Assembly (NCBI GenBank): GCA_031417395.1
Contig: JANOVM010000040.1
Coordinates: forward strand, 7,164 to 71,163
Direction of reading: 5' to 3'
Source of the DNA: JADKIH01 sp031417395
GTDB taxonomy: Bacteria; Bacteroidota; Bacteroidia; AKYH767-A; 2013-40CM-41-45
DNA: 64,000 nucleotides
The notes below the pieces were generated by a model. The model did not search any database and was not told the DNA's origin. It saw only the letters and a list, made by a program, of their open reading frames with translations. Position 1 is the first letter of the stretch. The number at the start of each line of letters is the position of its first letter. Below are positions 54,104 to 63,930 of this stretch, in pieces. The position numbers were made by a program, and so were the translations under genes.

Positions 54104-54466
54104 ATGCTTAAAGGATTACTAAAGATGAAATGTCCATCCTGTAAAAAATCTCCCATGTTTTTAGATTCTAATCCTTATCATTTAAAAATGATGGGCAAAA
54201 TGAATAAAATTTGTCCGGTATGCGGACATCCAATTGATCCCGAGGCCGGATATTTTTTTGGTGCAATGTATTTTAGTTATGCTATTATGGTTGCGTGGAA
54301 TTTCAGTATTGCAATAATTATACATTTAATAACCGGTAATCTTTTCGAACATTTTTCTTTATTGATGACTATAGCCATAGTTACTACACTTATTGTCTCG
54401 CCTATAATGTTTAGATACAGCAGGGTGGCATGGTCATATATGTTTTTTAAAATACAAAATAAATAA
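54104..54466 (+). CDS. DUF983 family membrane protein
   Basis: 120 aa from ATG 54104; the upstream open frame to 53993 overlaps hsdR and is not used. Two CxxC pairs (MKCPSCKKSPMF and KICPVCGHPID) form a zinc ribbon-like head, followed by the family phrase EAGYFFGAMYFSYA and two or three membrane helices. DUF983 proteins are common in Bacteroidota and Alphaproteobacteria; function unknown. A bidirectional terminator follows. Confidence 0.88.
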   Translation: MLKGLLKMKCPSCKKSPMFLDSNPYHLKMMGKMNKICPVCGHPIDPEAGYFFGAMYFSYAIMVAWNFSIAIIIHLITGNLFEHFSLLMTIAIVTTLIVSPIMFRYSRVAWSYMFFKIQNK

Positions 54467-54525
54467 TTTTGTCGTAGGTCCTAAATTCAATCCCTTAAGT
54501 ATTTAGTATTTGAAATAATTTTTCA

Positions 54526-54566
54526 AAAAAAAATGCCGCCCCATTAAAAACCGGGACGGCATTTTT
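54526..54566. terminator. bidirectional intrinsic terminator
   Basis: AAAAATGCCGCCC...GGGACGGCATTTTT (one mismatch) with A- and T-tracts on both sides, between the convergent DUF983 gene and the T9SS protein gene. Confidence 0.85.
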
Positions 54567-54583
54567 CAATTAATAATTAACTC

Positions 54584-56527
54584 TCAATCCATTTTATTCA
54601 CAATCACAACTTTCTTAAAATCTCCCTGTTGAACTTCAAGGAAATAAATACCTGAAGTAAGATCGTTTCCAAGTGATAAATCCTGGTCGGAATGAAGGTC
54701 GGTTATTGTCTGAAGAGTCTGACCGGTAATATTGAATAGACGAACATTTACTTGCTGATCATCCGCTCTTTCAACCTTTATATGAAATCCATTAGTAAAC
54801 GGATTCGGGTAAACCAATACCTGAAGTTCGTTGTTTTCATTTAGAATAAGCATATTGCCTTGTGTAGAAACCTTTACAGGATTACAAGACTGCCCACAAT
54901 ATCCAAGTCGATCGCCACTATGCATACTAAGGTGTGTGGGAACTGCATTTATACTAACAGAAAGTGTTTGAGGGTTGCCCGGATTTCCAGGAGGAACATG
55001 GCATAAAATAACTTTGCCCGGTTTTCCCGGATCGCGTACGCTAATAACACAGAAAGTTATTGTACAAGTTGTTGTACATCCTAGTGTTGTTGTAACAGTT
55101 ACCGTGAGAGTATAAGTGCCCGGCGAAGTTGGAGTAAATACTGGATGAGCACAATTATTACAGCTCAAAAAGCTTCCTGTCCATGCCCATTGTGCGGCAA
55201 TTCCATTTGTTACAGCTACGTTAAGTGTAGCAGACTGCGGACCATAGCCAAGGTAAATATTTGTCGGCACACCGCCTGTATATATACTATTACTTGGCAC
55301 TGCTGTAATACTGCATGAAGGAGGAGTGCAGGCAGCGACATGAATAGTATAGGAACAAAGCGACTGCGCGCCGCAATTATCGGTTGCTGAGAATGTAACA
55401 ACATAATCTCCTGCAGTACCTAAACCCGGTGTCCAGTTAAAAGTGGAGCTAACCGGATTTCCGGCTGTAGGAAGTGAAGGGGTTAGTGTAGCGCCTGAAG
55501 GAACGCCCCCTGAATTTAGCTCAACAATATCTGTAACATCAGCATCTGTTGCATTTACGGTGAAAGCTAATGGTACATTTTCAAAAGCGTTAATAACTGT
55601 ACCACATAAAGGAGAAGGAGAAGAGAAAACAGGAGTACTATTCGTTGGTTCACAGTTAGTAATATAAATCAAGAAATCAATTGCTACTGATGTTTTCCAA
55701 ACATCCGTAATTGAATTGTAATCCTCAATTACAATCTGGCAGGAATATAAACCACCTAAAACAGCCGGAAATGTCGTATTACACGTGGCAATACCTGATA
55801 TAGGGTTAATTGAAATACCTAAAGGTTGAACAAAACCATTCCCGGCTTCGTTGGGACCGGCCAGTCTATATCGAAGATAGGTATTGGGATCAGAGTCGGC
55901 TGCAGGAACAAAAAAACTTGCTGTAGCACTTACAGGTAAATTGACTATTGCAGGTAGACTGCTGGAAGGAGAATTGTTTACCGAAGAAAGATCAACATAT
56001 GTACTAATTTGATAAGCTCCATCAGGATTATTTATTTCTCCCGACGTCCTATCGCCATCATTAATTTCGGCTATCCAGGGTGCACCTGAATTGTTCGATG
56101 CACTATAAGTATGATTGATTGTTTTTTTAGTTGAACTTCCCGGTTCCAACGCAACTGCCAAAAACCAATTATTTGTCGGATCAATTGCCGTAACCTTGTA
56201 AAATAATTGTGGCGTAGAATTCCCGTCTCCAAAAAACAACATTGTACCACCAATGTTTTCAGTTACAATATCATCTATTGCAGGTTTACCATCCCCTGCA
56301 CTTCCCGAATACAAAGATCTGTTAAAAGCATCTACCAGTGTGAATTCTACCTCTGTAGATGAAACATATTTCCACGTTAAATGCCCACCTCGAAAGTGAG
56401 TAGCACTACTTTTATTACTTAAAAAAAGTGTAGACACCAATAGCAATAACATTGCTTTGGAGACCCAATGACGGCAGAAAAATTTTAACCGTTCTTTTGA
56501 AGAATTTGTTGTGTGTGTTTTTTTCAT
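54584..56527 (-). CDS. large exported Ig-like protein with T9SS domain
   Basis: 647 aa. The signal peptide follows a long basic N-region (VSKAMLLLLVSTLFLSNKSSA). The mature start (THFRGGHLTWKY) is the usual beginning of a Bacteroidota surface family. Cadherin/He_PIG-like Ig domains follow (about residues 310-400: AFTVNATDADVTDIVELNSG), then an SprB/PKD-like stretch and a C-terminal type A sorting domain (QVLVYPNPFTNGFHIKVE ... GIYFLEVQQGDFKKVVIV). Export through the Por system is well supported; a structural or adhesive role is inferred. Confidence 0.88.
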   Translation of the reverse strand: MKKTHTTNSSKERLKFFCRHWVSKAMLLLLVSTLFLSNKSSATHFRGGHLTWKYVSSTEVEFTLVDAFNRSLYSGSAGDGKPAIDDIVTENIGGTMLFFGDGNSTPQLFYKVTAIDPTNNWFLAVALEPGSSTKKTINHTYSASNNSGAPWIAEINDGDRTSGEINNPDGAYQISTYVDLSSVNNSPSSSLPAIVNLPVSATASFFVPAADSDPNTYLRYRLAGPNEAGNGFVQPLGISINPISGIATCNTTFPAVLGGLYSCQIVIEDYNSITDVWKTSVAIDFLIYITNCEPTNSTPVFSSPSPLCGTVINAFENVPLAFTVNATDADVTDIVELNSGGVPSGATLTPSLPTAGNPVSSTFNWTPGLGTAGDYVVTFSATDNCGAQSLCSYTIHVAACTPPSCSITAVPSNSIYTGGVPTNIYLGYGPQSATLNVAVTNGIAAQWAWTGSFLSCNNCAHPVFTPTSPGTYTLTVTVTTTLGCTTTCTITFCVISVRDPGKPGKVILCHVPPGNPGNPQTLSVSINAVPTHLSMHSGDRLGYCGQSCNPVKVSTQGNMLILNENNELQVLVYPNPFTNGFHIKVERADDQQVNVRLFNITGQTLQTITDLHSDQDLSLGNDLTSGIYFLEVQQGDFKKVVIVNKMD

Positions 56528-57046
56528 GTTGTTTAGTTTAAATTGTTTATAAATAATAGAATAAAATCCGTTTTAAATCAATCAATATATTTTCAAAAAA
56601 AAGAAATCAGGTTTATTAATGTAAGGGATAAAAAAATAAAAGGAATAAAATAAACTTAAAATTCTAAAACAATATTAGCAATAAATATTCAATTCAAACA
56701 ATTATTTATCCATTTTTCAATAAATACGAAATTCCCTACAGCTCCCAAAAGCCCAATTTTGAAGAAATCCACGCAGAGAATATTTAATTCTTTAATAAAA
56801 TAATAGGTGTTTAATGAAAAACACCGATTTTAATCATTTTATTCAAAAATTTATTTATTTGATTTTTTTGATCAAATTCAATCAGAAAGTGAAGCTGAAA
56901 AATCAATTCAAGAAACCCAAAATAATGCAGCTGTGAATTATGTAACTTTTCTAAAATATTATGTAATAGCTCACAATTAGGTTAAGGCGACCTTTGTAGT
57001 CAAAACCATTACATAATTATAAATAAACTATTTTAAACAATTCACC
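56528..57046. other. AT-rich intergenic region
   Basis: About 520 bases between the divergent T9SS and DUF2541 genes, very AT-rich, without supported ORF or clear consensus promoter. It must contain the promoters of both genes. Confidence 0.5.
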
Positions 57047-57874
57047 ATGAAAAAAACAATGAAATTCATTCTTATCGCTTCCATTGCAGCGATTGGATCA
57101 GTAAAAGCGCAAGTTCCTGCGGTAATTACCAGCGACAAAACAGGATGGCATAAAATCAGCGAAACAACTGTTGACTTTAAAAATGAGCGTGACGAAGTAA
57201 CCATAATGGGAGCTGATCGTTTTGCAGCAATTCAATTTAAAGTAGAAGATGCTCCAATTAATTTAATTTCTTTGGAAGTATTTTATGAAAGCGGCGATAA
57301 GCAGGATATTGTTGTTCGTACTCCTATTAAAGCTCATGGAGAAAGTCGTATCATCGATTTAAAAGGCGGTGAGCGCAATCTTAAAAAAATTGCTTTTGTT
57401 TACAAAACAATTCCAAATTCTAAAGATCAAAAAGCTCATGTAGAAATTTGGGGATTGAAAACAAATACCAATGAAAAAAATACAATTACCGGCTCAACAA
57501 CACCACAACCCAGTATCATAATGAGTGATAAAAAAGGCTGGCATCAAATCGGTTCACGGTCAGTAGATTTTGTAAGGGATCGCGACGAAATTCTCGTTTT
57601 AGGCGCTGATCGTTTTTCAGCAATTCAATTCAGAGTAACAGAAGCTTCTATTCAATTGATGAATCTTGAAGTTTATTATGAATCAGGCGATAAACAAAAC
57701 ATTGATGTTAACTCTCCGATTATGGCAGGCGAAGACAGCAAGGTTATTAACCTGAATGGCGGAGAAAGAAGCCTAAAGAAAATTGTGTTTGTTTACAAAA
57801 CGATTCCAAATCAAACTGCAGAAAAAGCAACGGTTGAAGTTTGGGGATTGAAAACAAATATTGCTTCTAAATAA
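57047..57874 (+). CDS. exported protein with tandem DUF2541-like domains
   Basis: 275 aa: signal peptide (FILIASIAAIGSVKAQ), then two copies of one about 115-residue domain. Copy 1 is residues 25-140 and copy 2 residues 155-272, with strong identity in GADRF.AIQF.V, LEV.YESGDKQ and LKKI.FVYKTIPN. The pattern 'RDEV..GADRF..IQFKV..APINL ... RIIDLKGGERNLKKI' fits DUF2541 (E. coli YaaI is a member). Function unknown. Its isolated position with a terminator-like hairpin after it marks a single-gene unit. Confidence 0.75.
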   Translation: MKKTMKFILIASIAAIGSVKAQVPAVITSDKTGWHKISETTVDFKNERDEVTIMGADRFAAIQFKVEDAPINLISLEVFYESGDKQDIVVRTPIKAHGESRIIDLKGGERNLKKIAFVYKTIPNSKDQKAHVEIWGLKTNTNEKNTITGSTTPQPSIIMSDKKGWHQIGSRSVDFVRDRDEILVLGADRFSAIQFRVTEASIQLMNLEVYYESGDKQNIDVNSPIMAGEDSKVINLNGGERSLKKIVFVYKTIPNQTAEKATVEVWGLKTNIASK

Positions 57875-57975
57875 TTCATTAGGAAATAGGGTTTTCGTCA
57901 GTAACGTTAGAATTATAATTTAAAATTACTTACGAAACCATAAAACAACACCAAATATTAATTAGTTGTTTTTTT

Positions 57976-58013
57976 AGCCACGAATGCACGAATAGACTCG
58001 TTCATTTGTGGCT
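57976..58013 (+). terminator. hairpin downstream of DUF2541 gene
   Basis: AGCCACGAATG...CATTTGTGGCT (one G-T pair) followed by TTTTATTATTT, 101 bases after the stop. A likely intrinsic terminator. Confidence 0.6.
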
Positions 58014-58100
58014 TTTATTATTTAATGTTCGATATAATGCTTCGAACGGGCAGGTTTTATGATTGGAATAAATATATTTCGAATCTGGTTAATGACCGTC

Positions 58101-58139
58101 CTTCGGCTAAGCTCGGGAACCATCCTTCGGCTGCGTTCA
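58101..58139. repeat. CTTCGGCTGCG short repeats, second locus
   Basis: Two units (CTTCGGCTAAGCTCGGGAAC and CTTCGGCTGCGTTCA) joined by CATC, like those at 24197-24281. They again lie about 80 bases from a copy of the dispersed palindromic element. Confidence 0.7.
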
Positions 58140-58220
58140 AAAAACATTAATTTAATCACGAGAATTCATATTAATTATATGCATTTGGAAGTAACAGGTC
58201 CTTTAGGGATTTTCATTGGG

Positions 58221-58671
58221 TATAAGTAAATACATTTAGAAGCGACCGGCCCTTTAGGGCCAGACTCTTGGTAACACAAGAACACACGAGCACGTCCAGC
58301 CCCTTTAGGGGCGAACTTTTTAAACACAACGCATATATCCATTTACACAACTGCGAAAAAGTTCCTGCATATATTGTTTGCATTCGGCATATTCCTCATC
58401 TACAATTATGTAAAAATCAAATGGCAAATCCGATATGATGAATTTGATTAAATATATTCAAAACCCAAAAGAACATCATAAGATAATCTCCTTATTTGAT
58501 GATAAGTTGTCGGGCAGGTGAATACAGTGTACTTTCTTTGTCGAAAAAAGCTGTGCGTTTAAAGAGTTCGCCCCTAAAGGGGCTTAGCGCTCTTGTATTG
58601 TCCATAAGTTACCAAGAGTCTGGCCCTAACGGGCCTAATAATTCCATTAATTGACGACAATATATCATTTA
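58221..58671 (-). repeat. dispersed palindromic element, copy B
   Basis: Reverse-complement copy of 24302-24783. Shared blocks include GGCCCTTTAGGGCC, CAGACTCTTGGTAAC, AGCCCCTTTAGGGGCGAACT and, at the other end, their inverted forms plus GCCGAATGCAAACAATATAT-like sequence. In both copies TATTTACTT-like and AATGATAT-like ends lie outside the GC-rich palindromes. A partial third end (ATGCATTTGGAAGTAACAGG, then TCCTTTAGGGA) sits just left at 58179-58210. Confidence 0.75.
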
Positions 58672-58796
58672 GCTTTTTCAATGTCCAAAATAATACAAAA
58701 TTGTCCTTTGAAATTTAAGTATTTGTTAATTAAGAATGAATATCCATTCTTAATTAAAAAGCATATCAAGCCGGAAATTGCTTCTATCCAAAAATA

Positions 58797-58830
58797 AATA
58801 CTGCCCCATGATGTACGATGGAGCAGTATT
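58797..58830 (-). terminator. intrinsic terminator of hydrolase gene
   Basis: AATACTGCCCCAT...ATGGAGCAGTATT (one mismatch); on the minus strand followed by ATTTATTTTTGG. It lies 98 bases after the stop of the alpha/beta hydrolase gene. Confidence 0.6.
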
Positions 58831-58927
58831 GTTCATGTGAATAAATCTTTAAAATTCTGTGAATTGGTTTAGTTAACAGTGTGCATTCAAAAGAAAATCA
58901 CTACATAAATTTTTTTTTAAGAAAACA

Positions 58928-59857
58928 CTATTGAAGCAACATACCCATTGATTCCATAAATTTAGCCTGCTGATCTATGAAGACATTATAAGAACAAGCC
59001 TCAAAGTATTTTACATTTGCTGCCCCAATAATAGTTTTTAATTTTTCTATTTCAGAGAAAGAGTTTGTACCATCCTCCTTACCGTAAAAGGCATAGACTT
59101 TCTTTTTTGCAGCAATGATTTTTTTCAGATTATCAGCTATATTTATGGAGGAATATTTCTCATTATTCAAATACCCTTGTGGGGCCTCATAACTAAACTG
59201 GTAAACGAATTTAATATTTGCTGAATCGTTTCTGAAATTCTCATAAATCTTCCTTGCTTCATCAGTTGGATTTGACAGGGAATTCAAACGATTGATTATA
59301 GTATGGTTGAAACACGCTGAGGTATATTGCAAAGACAATGTATCCATTTTCTCAACTTCTTTTAACAATTTTAGGTTTACGGTATCTTTCTTTGATTCAT
59401 AGATCAATTTAGATGATCGAATAATTGTCCTATAATATTCCTGCATTGAAATCGGTGTACTTACCAGAACAAGAGAATAAACCTTTTGCGGGAATTTTTC
59501 AGTAAAAAGAGACGCAATTATTCCACCGAAACCTTGGCCAATCAGAACAGCTTCTGAAATTTCAAGCTTTTTGTAAATGCTAAGAATGTCATCAAAGGTC
59601 TCCGTGAAATTGTATTTCGCGGTTTTGTCTTCTGACCTTCCTTCGCCCCTTCTATCATAAACAATTACGAAAAAGCCTTTATTAGCAAGGTTTTGAGCAG
59701 TAGTTGATTCGAAATTTGCTGAGTTGTATCCGGGTCCGCCATGAAGGAATATTAATGGAACGGCTTCCTTTTTCCCATAGGTCTTAACATAGGCTGGCTG
59801 ACTAAAAGCACTTAAAGCTGTTAATATTAAAATGAACAATAAGTTTAAATTTTTCAT
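58928..59857 (-). CDS. exported alpha/beta hydrolase lacking catalytic Ser and His
   Basis: 309 aa with signal peptide (LLFILILTALSAFSQ). The fold is clear: HGGPGYNSANF (oxyanion region, residues 39-49), YDRRGEGRS, and YGKEDG with the usual acid. The nucleophile elbow, normally G-x-S-x-G, reads LIGQGFGG, with Gly109 where Ser belongs. The C-terminal catalytic His is replaced by Tyr290 in CSYNVFIDQQ. Each change is one base from the normal codon (AGT to GGT, CAT to TAT). As written the protein cannot use the standard triad. Relatives include proline iminopeptidase-like enzymes. Confidence 0.85.
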   Translation of the reverse strand: MKNLNLLFILILTALSAFSQPAYVKTYGKKEAVPLIFLHGGPGYNSANFESTTAQNLANKGFFVIVYDRRGEGRSEDKTAKYNFTETFDDILSIYKKLEISEAVLIGQGFGGIIASLFTEKFPQKVYSLVLVSTPISMQEYYRTIIRSSKLIYESKKDTVNLKLLKEVEKMDTLSLQYTSACFNHTIINRLNSLSNPTDEARKIYENFRNDSANIKFVYQFSYEAPQGYLNNEKYSSINIADNLKKIIAAKKKVYAFYGKEDGTNSFSEIEKLKTIIGAANVKYFEACSYNVFIDQQAKFMESMGMLLQ

Positions 59858-60270
59858 GGATTAATTTGTTTAGGTAAATTTTGAGTTCTTATTAAAAATT
59901 AGAAATAAAGTGCAAATATTAGCATAAAATAGAAATTTTATACATATAATTTTTCGAGAGAAAAATTAATAATTTATAAAAAATCCTATATTTTGGTAGC
60001 TAGAACATTCCTTATTATAAACTCTGACTCCCCTGCTCCTTGCACTTTAATATTAAAATTAATGATAATTTGCATAGTTTTACCAAAATTATTCCTATAT
60101 TAGTTGCCCTTTATTTAAAATCTTCACTTATATATCAAAATCTTAAAAAGTTTTTATTTTATTTAATTATATATTTAAAGTAAAATCAATTATCAGCTCA
60201 ATTGATAATTTTTTACCTGCAGGATAAAAAAAAAATAACTAAATACACATACAATCATAAACACACATCT
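59858..60270. other. AT-rich intergenic region
   Basis: About 410 bases between divergent genes, dominated by A/T runs, with no ORF beyond the rejected upstream extension of the Cys-rich gene. No clear consensus promoter was seen. Confidence 0.45.
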
Positions 60271-63200
60271 ATGAAAAACAATTATTCACTTTTAAAAGAA
60301 GCGTTTCAATCGTGTTGTAAAAACCCTTACAATAAAAAATTAAAACATTTTGAGTTGCCTCAAACAAAACCAACAACTTTCCTATTCAAAACGGGAATTA
60401 CATTGTTGGTTTCTTTTTTTCTATTCATTGGCGAAGGATTTGCTGCTTCGAAACAAATTCAGGAAAATGCTTTTTCATCTGCAGAGGTAGTTGCCAATTC
60501 TATAGGGTGTAATCCTAATACCCCTTGCGATGATTTTGATCCTTGTACTCAAAATGACACTTGGGATAATAACTGTGTTTGTGTGGGTACACCAATAGTT
60601 TGTCCACCTTCACTAGATCCTTGCGACCAACCGGGATTTTGTGATGGTAATGGGATTTGTCGGTATGACCCTATTGTTTGTCAGCCTCCTTCTAATTTTT
60701 GCGAAGAGCCGGGAATATGTATAAATGGAATTTGCACATATCTGCCAATTGTTTGCAACGATAACAATCAATGCACAGACGATTTTTGCGATCCTAACAT
60801 TGGCTGTGTTTATTTAAGCAACGATTTAAATCCTTATGACGACGGCAACCCTTGTACCACAGGCGATGCTTGTGTGAATGGCGTTACAACAGCCGGAGCT
60901 CCTACTAATTGTGACGATTTCAATCCTTGTACCGATGATTCCTGCGATCCAAATACACCTTTAGGCTGCTTAAATACCAATAACGATTTAAATCCCTATG
61001 ACGACGGAAATCCTTGCACGGACGGAGATTATTGTTCCAATGGTACTCCCACACCTGGCCCGAATACCAATTGCGACGATTTCAATCCTTGTACAGACGA
61101 TTATTGCGATCCAAATATATCTTTCGGATGTGTAAACACTAATAACAATTCAAATCCTTACGACGATGGTAATCCTTGTACAAACGGCGATGAATGTGTG
61201 AATGGCATTGGCACTCCAGGTTCTGCTACCAATTGTGACGATTTCAATCCTTGTACAGACGATTCTTGCGATCCAAATATATCTTTCGGATGTGTAAACA
61301 CCAACAACAATTCTAATCCATACGATGACGGCAACCCATGTACCACTGGCGATGCTTGTGTGGATGGCTTTGGCACGCCCGGCGCTCCTAATAATTGTGA
61401 CGATTTCAATCCTTGTACAGACGATTCTTGCGATCCAAATACATCTTTAGGATGCGTAAACACCAATAACGATTTTAATCCCTATGACGATGGCAATCCT
61501 TGTACCACAGGTGATGCTTGCGTGAATGGAATTGGCACACCCGGTACTGCTACCAATTGTGACGATTTCAATCCCTGTACAGATGATTCCTGTGATCCAA
61601 ATACAACTTTAGGATGTGTAAACACCAACAACGATTCAAATCCTTACGACGACGGCAACCCTTGTACCACAGGCGATGCTTGCGTGAATGGCATTGGAAC
61701 ACCCGGCGCTGCTACTAATTGTGACGATTTCAATCCTTGTACTGATGATTCATGCGATCCAAATACAACTTTAGGATGTGTAAACACCAACAACAATTCA
61801 AATCCTTACGACGATGGCAATCCTTGTACCACAGGCGATGCTTGTGTGAATGGCATTGGAACATCAGGCGCTCCAACCAATTGCGATGATTTCAATCCTT
61901 GTACTGATGATTCCTGCGATCCAAATACAACTTTAGGATGTGTATATACTAACGACGATACCAATCCTTATGATGATAATAGTGTATGTACTTCCGGAGA
62001 TTTTTGTAAAGACGGCGTTGGTACTCCAGGACCATCAATTGTTTGTAATGATAACAATGCTTGTACCGATGACTCATGTGATCCTACATCCGGTTGTGTA
62101 TATACTATTGATAACAGTAATACTTTCGACGATGGCAATGCCTGCACAACAGGTGATGCTTGTATAGGTGGAGTTGGCACATCGGGAGCACCAACCGTAT
62201 GCAATGATAATAATCCTTGTACGGATGACTCTTGTATTCCTTCAACCGGATGTGTATTCATTTTTAATGACACCAACACATACGATGATAATAGTGCTTG
62301 TACTTCCGGAGATTTTTGTAAAGACGGCGTTGGCACTCCCGGAACACCAATTGTTTGTAACGATAATAATGATTGCACAGACGATACTTGTGATCCAACA
62401 ACAGGATGTATTTATACTAACGACAATACAAATGCTTACGATGACGGTAATGCTTGTACATCGGGCGATGCTTGTGTAAATGGCGTTTCAACTCCGGGCT
62501 CACCAACAGTTTGTAACGACAGCAATGCCTGTACAGATGATGCATGTGATTCCGTTTTAGGCTGCGTTTATACAAATAACAACAATGTTTACGACGACGG
62601 CGATGCCTGCACTATTGGTGATGCTTGTATTAATGGCGTAGCAACATCAGGATCTCCAATTGTTTGTCCTCCTTCTGCTGATCCATGCAACGGACCGGGA
62701 GTTTGCGTAAACGGCACATGCACTTATTCACCAATCGTTTGTCCTCCTTCAACTGATCCTTGTGATAGACCGGGAGTTTGCGTAAATGGAACTTGCACTT
62801 ATGCACCTATTGTTTGTCCTCCTTCTACTGATCCATGTGATCAGCCGGGAGTTTGCGTAAATGGAACTTGCACTTATGCACCTATTGTTTGTCCTGCTTC
62901 TACTGATCCTTGTGATAGACCGGGTGTGTGCGTGAACGGAACTTGTCAGTATTCTCCAATCGTTTGTCCTCCTTCAACTGATCCTTGCGATCAACCGGGA
63001 GTTTGTGTAAATGGAACTTGCACGTATGCTCCTATTGTCTGTCCTCCTTCTACTGATCCATGCGATCTGCCGGGAGTTTGCGTAAATGGAACTTGCACTT
63101 ATTCACCTATTGTTTGTCCTCCTTCTACTGATCCATGCGATCAACCCGGAGTTTGTGTAAATGGAATTTGTCAGTATTCACCTATCGTTTGCCCTCCTTC

Positions 63201-63930
63201 TTCCGATCCTTGCAATGGACCCGGTGTGTGCGTGAATGGTACGTGTCAATATTCTCCAATCGTTTGTCCTCCATCGACGGATCCTTGTCAGAATAATATT
63301 TGTGTAAACGGCGTTTGTACACTTACTCCAATTATTTGTCCTCCTTCTACTAATCTATGCGATCAACCCGGAGTTTGTGTAAATGGAATTTGTCAGTACG
63401 CTCCAATTGTTTGTCCTCCTTCTACTAATCTATGCGATCAGCCCGGAGTTTGTGTAAATGGAGTTTGTCAGTACTCTCCAATTATTTGTACTCCTCTGGA
63501 TCAGTGTCACGTTGCCGGTGTATGTAACCCTGCAACCGGTGTATGCAGTAACCCGGTTAAACCCAATGGTTCTGCCTGCAACGATGGTAATGATTGTTCG
63601 CAAACCGATGTTTGTCAAGCAGGAACCTGTGTTGGAGCAAATCCAATCGTTTGTCCTGCTTCGACGGATCCTTGCAATGGACCCGGTGTATGCGTGAATG
63701 GTACGTGTCAGTACTCTCCAATTGTTTGTCCTCCTTCTACGGATCCGTGTCAGAATAATATTTGTGTGAACGGTGTGTGTACACTTACTCCAATTATTTG
63801 TCCTCCATCTACTGATCCTTGCGATGGACCGGGAGTTTGTGTGAATGGAACCTGTACTTACGCACCGATTGTTTGTCCTCCTTCTACTGATCCATGTGAT
63901 CAGGCCGGAGTTTGCGTAAATGGTACATGA
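60271..63930 (+). CDS. giant Cys-rich repeat protein (CTDC-like repeats)
   Basis: 1219 codons from ATG 60271 (MKNNYSLLKEAFQSCC); the frame opens at 60202 but the first part is low-complexity. A late hydrophobic signal segment (TTFLFKTGITLLVSFFLFIG) ends at FAAS. The mature protein is made of two repeat types. About twelve units of 51-54 residues have the form NCDDFNPCTDDSCDPNT...GC and NPYDDGNPCTTGDACVNG, like the Dictyostelium CTDC repeat. Then about sixteen units of about 25 residues have the form PIVCPPSTDPCDQPGVCVNG, each with four Cys. The frame ends in a TGA replacing a conserved Cys codon, so the true C-terminus is in doubt. Confidence 0.85.
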   Translation: MKNNYSLLKEAFQSCCKNPYNKKLKHFELPQTKPTTFLFKTGITLLVSFFLFIGEGFAASKQIQENAFSSAEVVANSIGCNPNTPCDDFDPCTQNDTWDNNCVCVGTPIVCPPSLDPCDQPGFCDGNGICRYDPIVCQPPSNFCEEPGICINGICTYLPIVCNDNNQCTDDFCDPNIGCVYLSNDLNPYDDGNPCTTGDACVNGVTTAGAPTNCDDFNPCTDDSCDPNTPLGCLNTNNDLNPYDDGNPCTDGDYCSNGTPTPGPNTNCDDFNPCTDDYCDPNISFGCVNTNNNSNPYDDGNPCTNGDECVNGIGTPGSATNCDDFNPCTDDSCDPNISFGCVNTNNNSNPYDDGNPCTTGDACVDGFGTPGAPNNCDDFNPCTDDSCDPNTSLGCVNTNNDFNPYDDGNPCTTGDACVNGIGTPGTATNCDDFNPCTDDSCDPNTTLGCVNTNNDSNPYDDGNPCTTGDACVNGIGTPGAATNCDDFNPCTDDSCDPNTTLGCVNTNNNSNPYDDGNPCTTGDACVNGIGTSGAPTNCDDFNPCTDDSCDPNTTLGCVYTNDDTNPYDDNSVCTSGDFCKDGVGTPGPSIVCNDNNACTDDSCDPTSGCVYTIDNSNTFDDGNACTTGDACIGGVGTSGAPTVCNDNNPCTDDSCIPSTGCVFIFNDTNTYDDNSACTSGDFCKDGVGTPGTPIVCNDNNDCTDDTCDPTTGCIYTNDNTNAYDDGNACTSGDACVNGVSTPGSPTVCNDSNACTDDACDSVLGCVYTNNNNVYDDGDACTIGDACINGVATSGSPIVCPPSADPCNGPGVCVNGTCTYSPIVCPPSTDPCDRPGVCVNGTCTYAPIVCPPSTDPCDQPGVCVNGTCTYAPIVCPASTDPCDRPGVCVNGTCQYSPIVCPPSTDPCDQPGVCVNGTCTYAPIVCPPSTDPCDLPGVCVNGTCTYSPIVCPPSTDPCDQPGVCVNGICQYSPIVCPPSSDPCNGPGVCVNGTCQYSPIVCPPSTDPCQNNICVNGVCTLTPIICPPSTNLCDQPGVCVNGICQYAPIVCPPSTNLCDQPGVCVNGVCQYSPIICTPLDQCHVAGVCNPATGVCSNPVKPNGSACNDGNDCSQTDVCQAGTCVGANPIVCPASTDPCNGPGVCVNGTCQYSPIVCPPSTDPCQNNICVNGVCTLTPIICPPSTDPCDGPGVCVNGTCTYAPIVCPPSTDPCDQAGVCVNGT

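Noticed and set aside
61158..62378. Long minus-strand frames (102 and 136 codons) in the Cys-rich gene
   Set aside because: They mirror the 162-bp repeats in another frame, repeat the same low-complexity phrases, and have no start context or neighbours; they are shadows.
60480..63900. Regular repeats considered as a CRISPR array
   Set aside because: The units are 75 or about 162 bp, lie in a single open frame and have no unique spacers; they are protein-coding tandem repeats.
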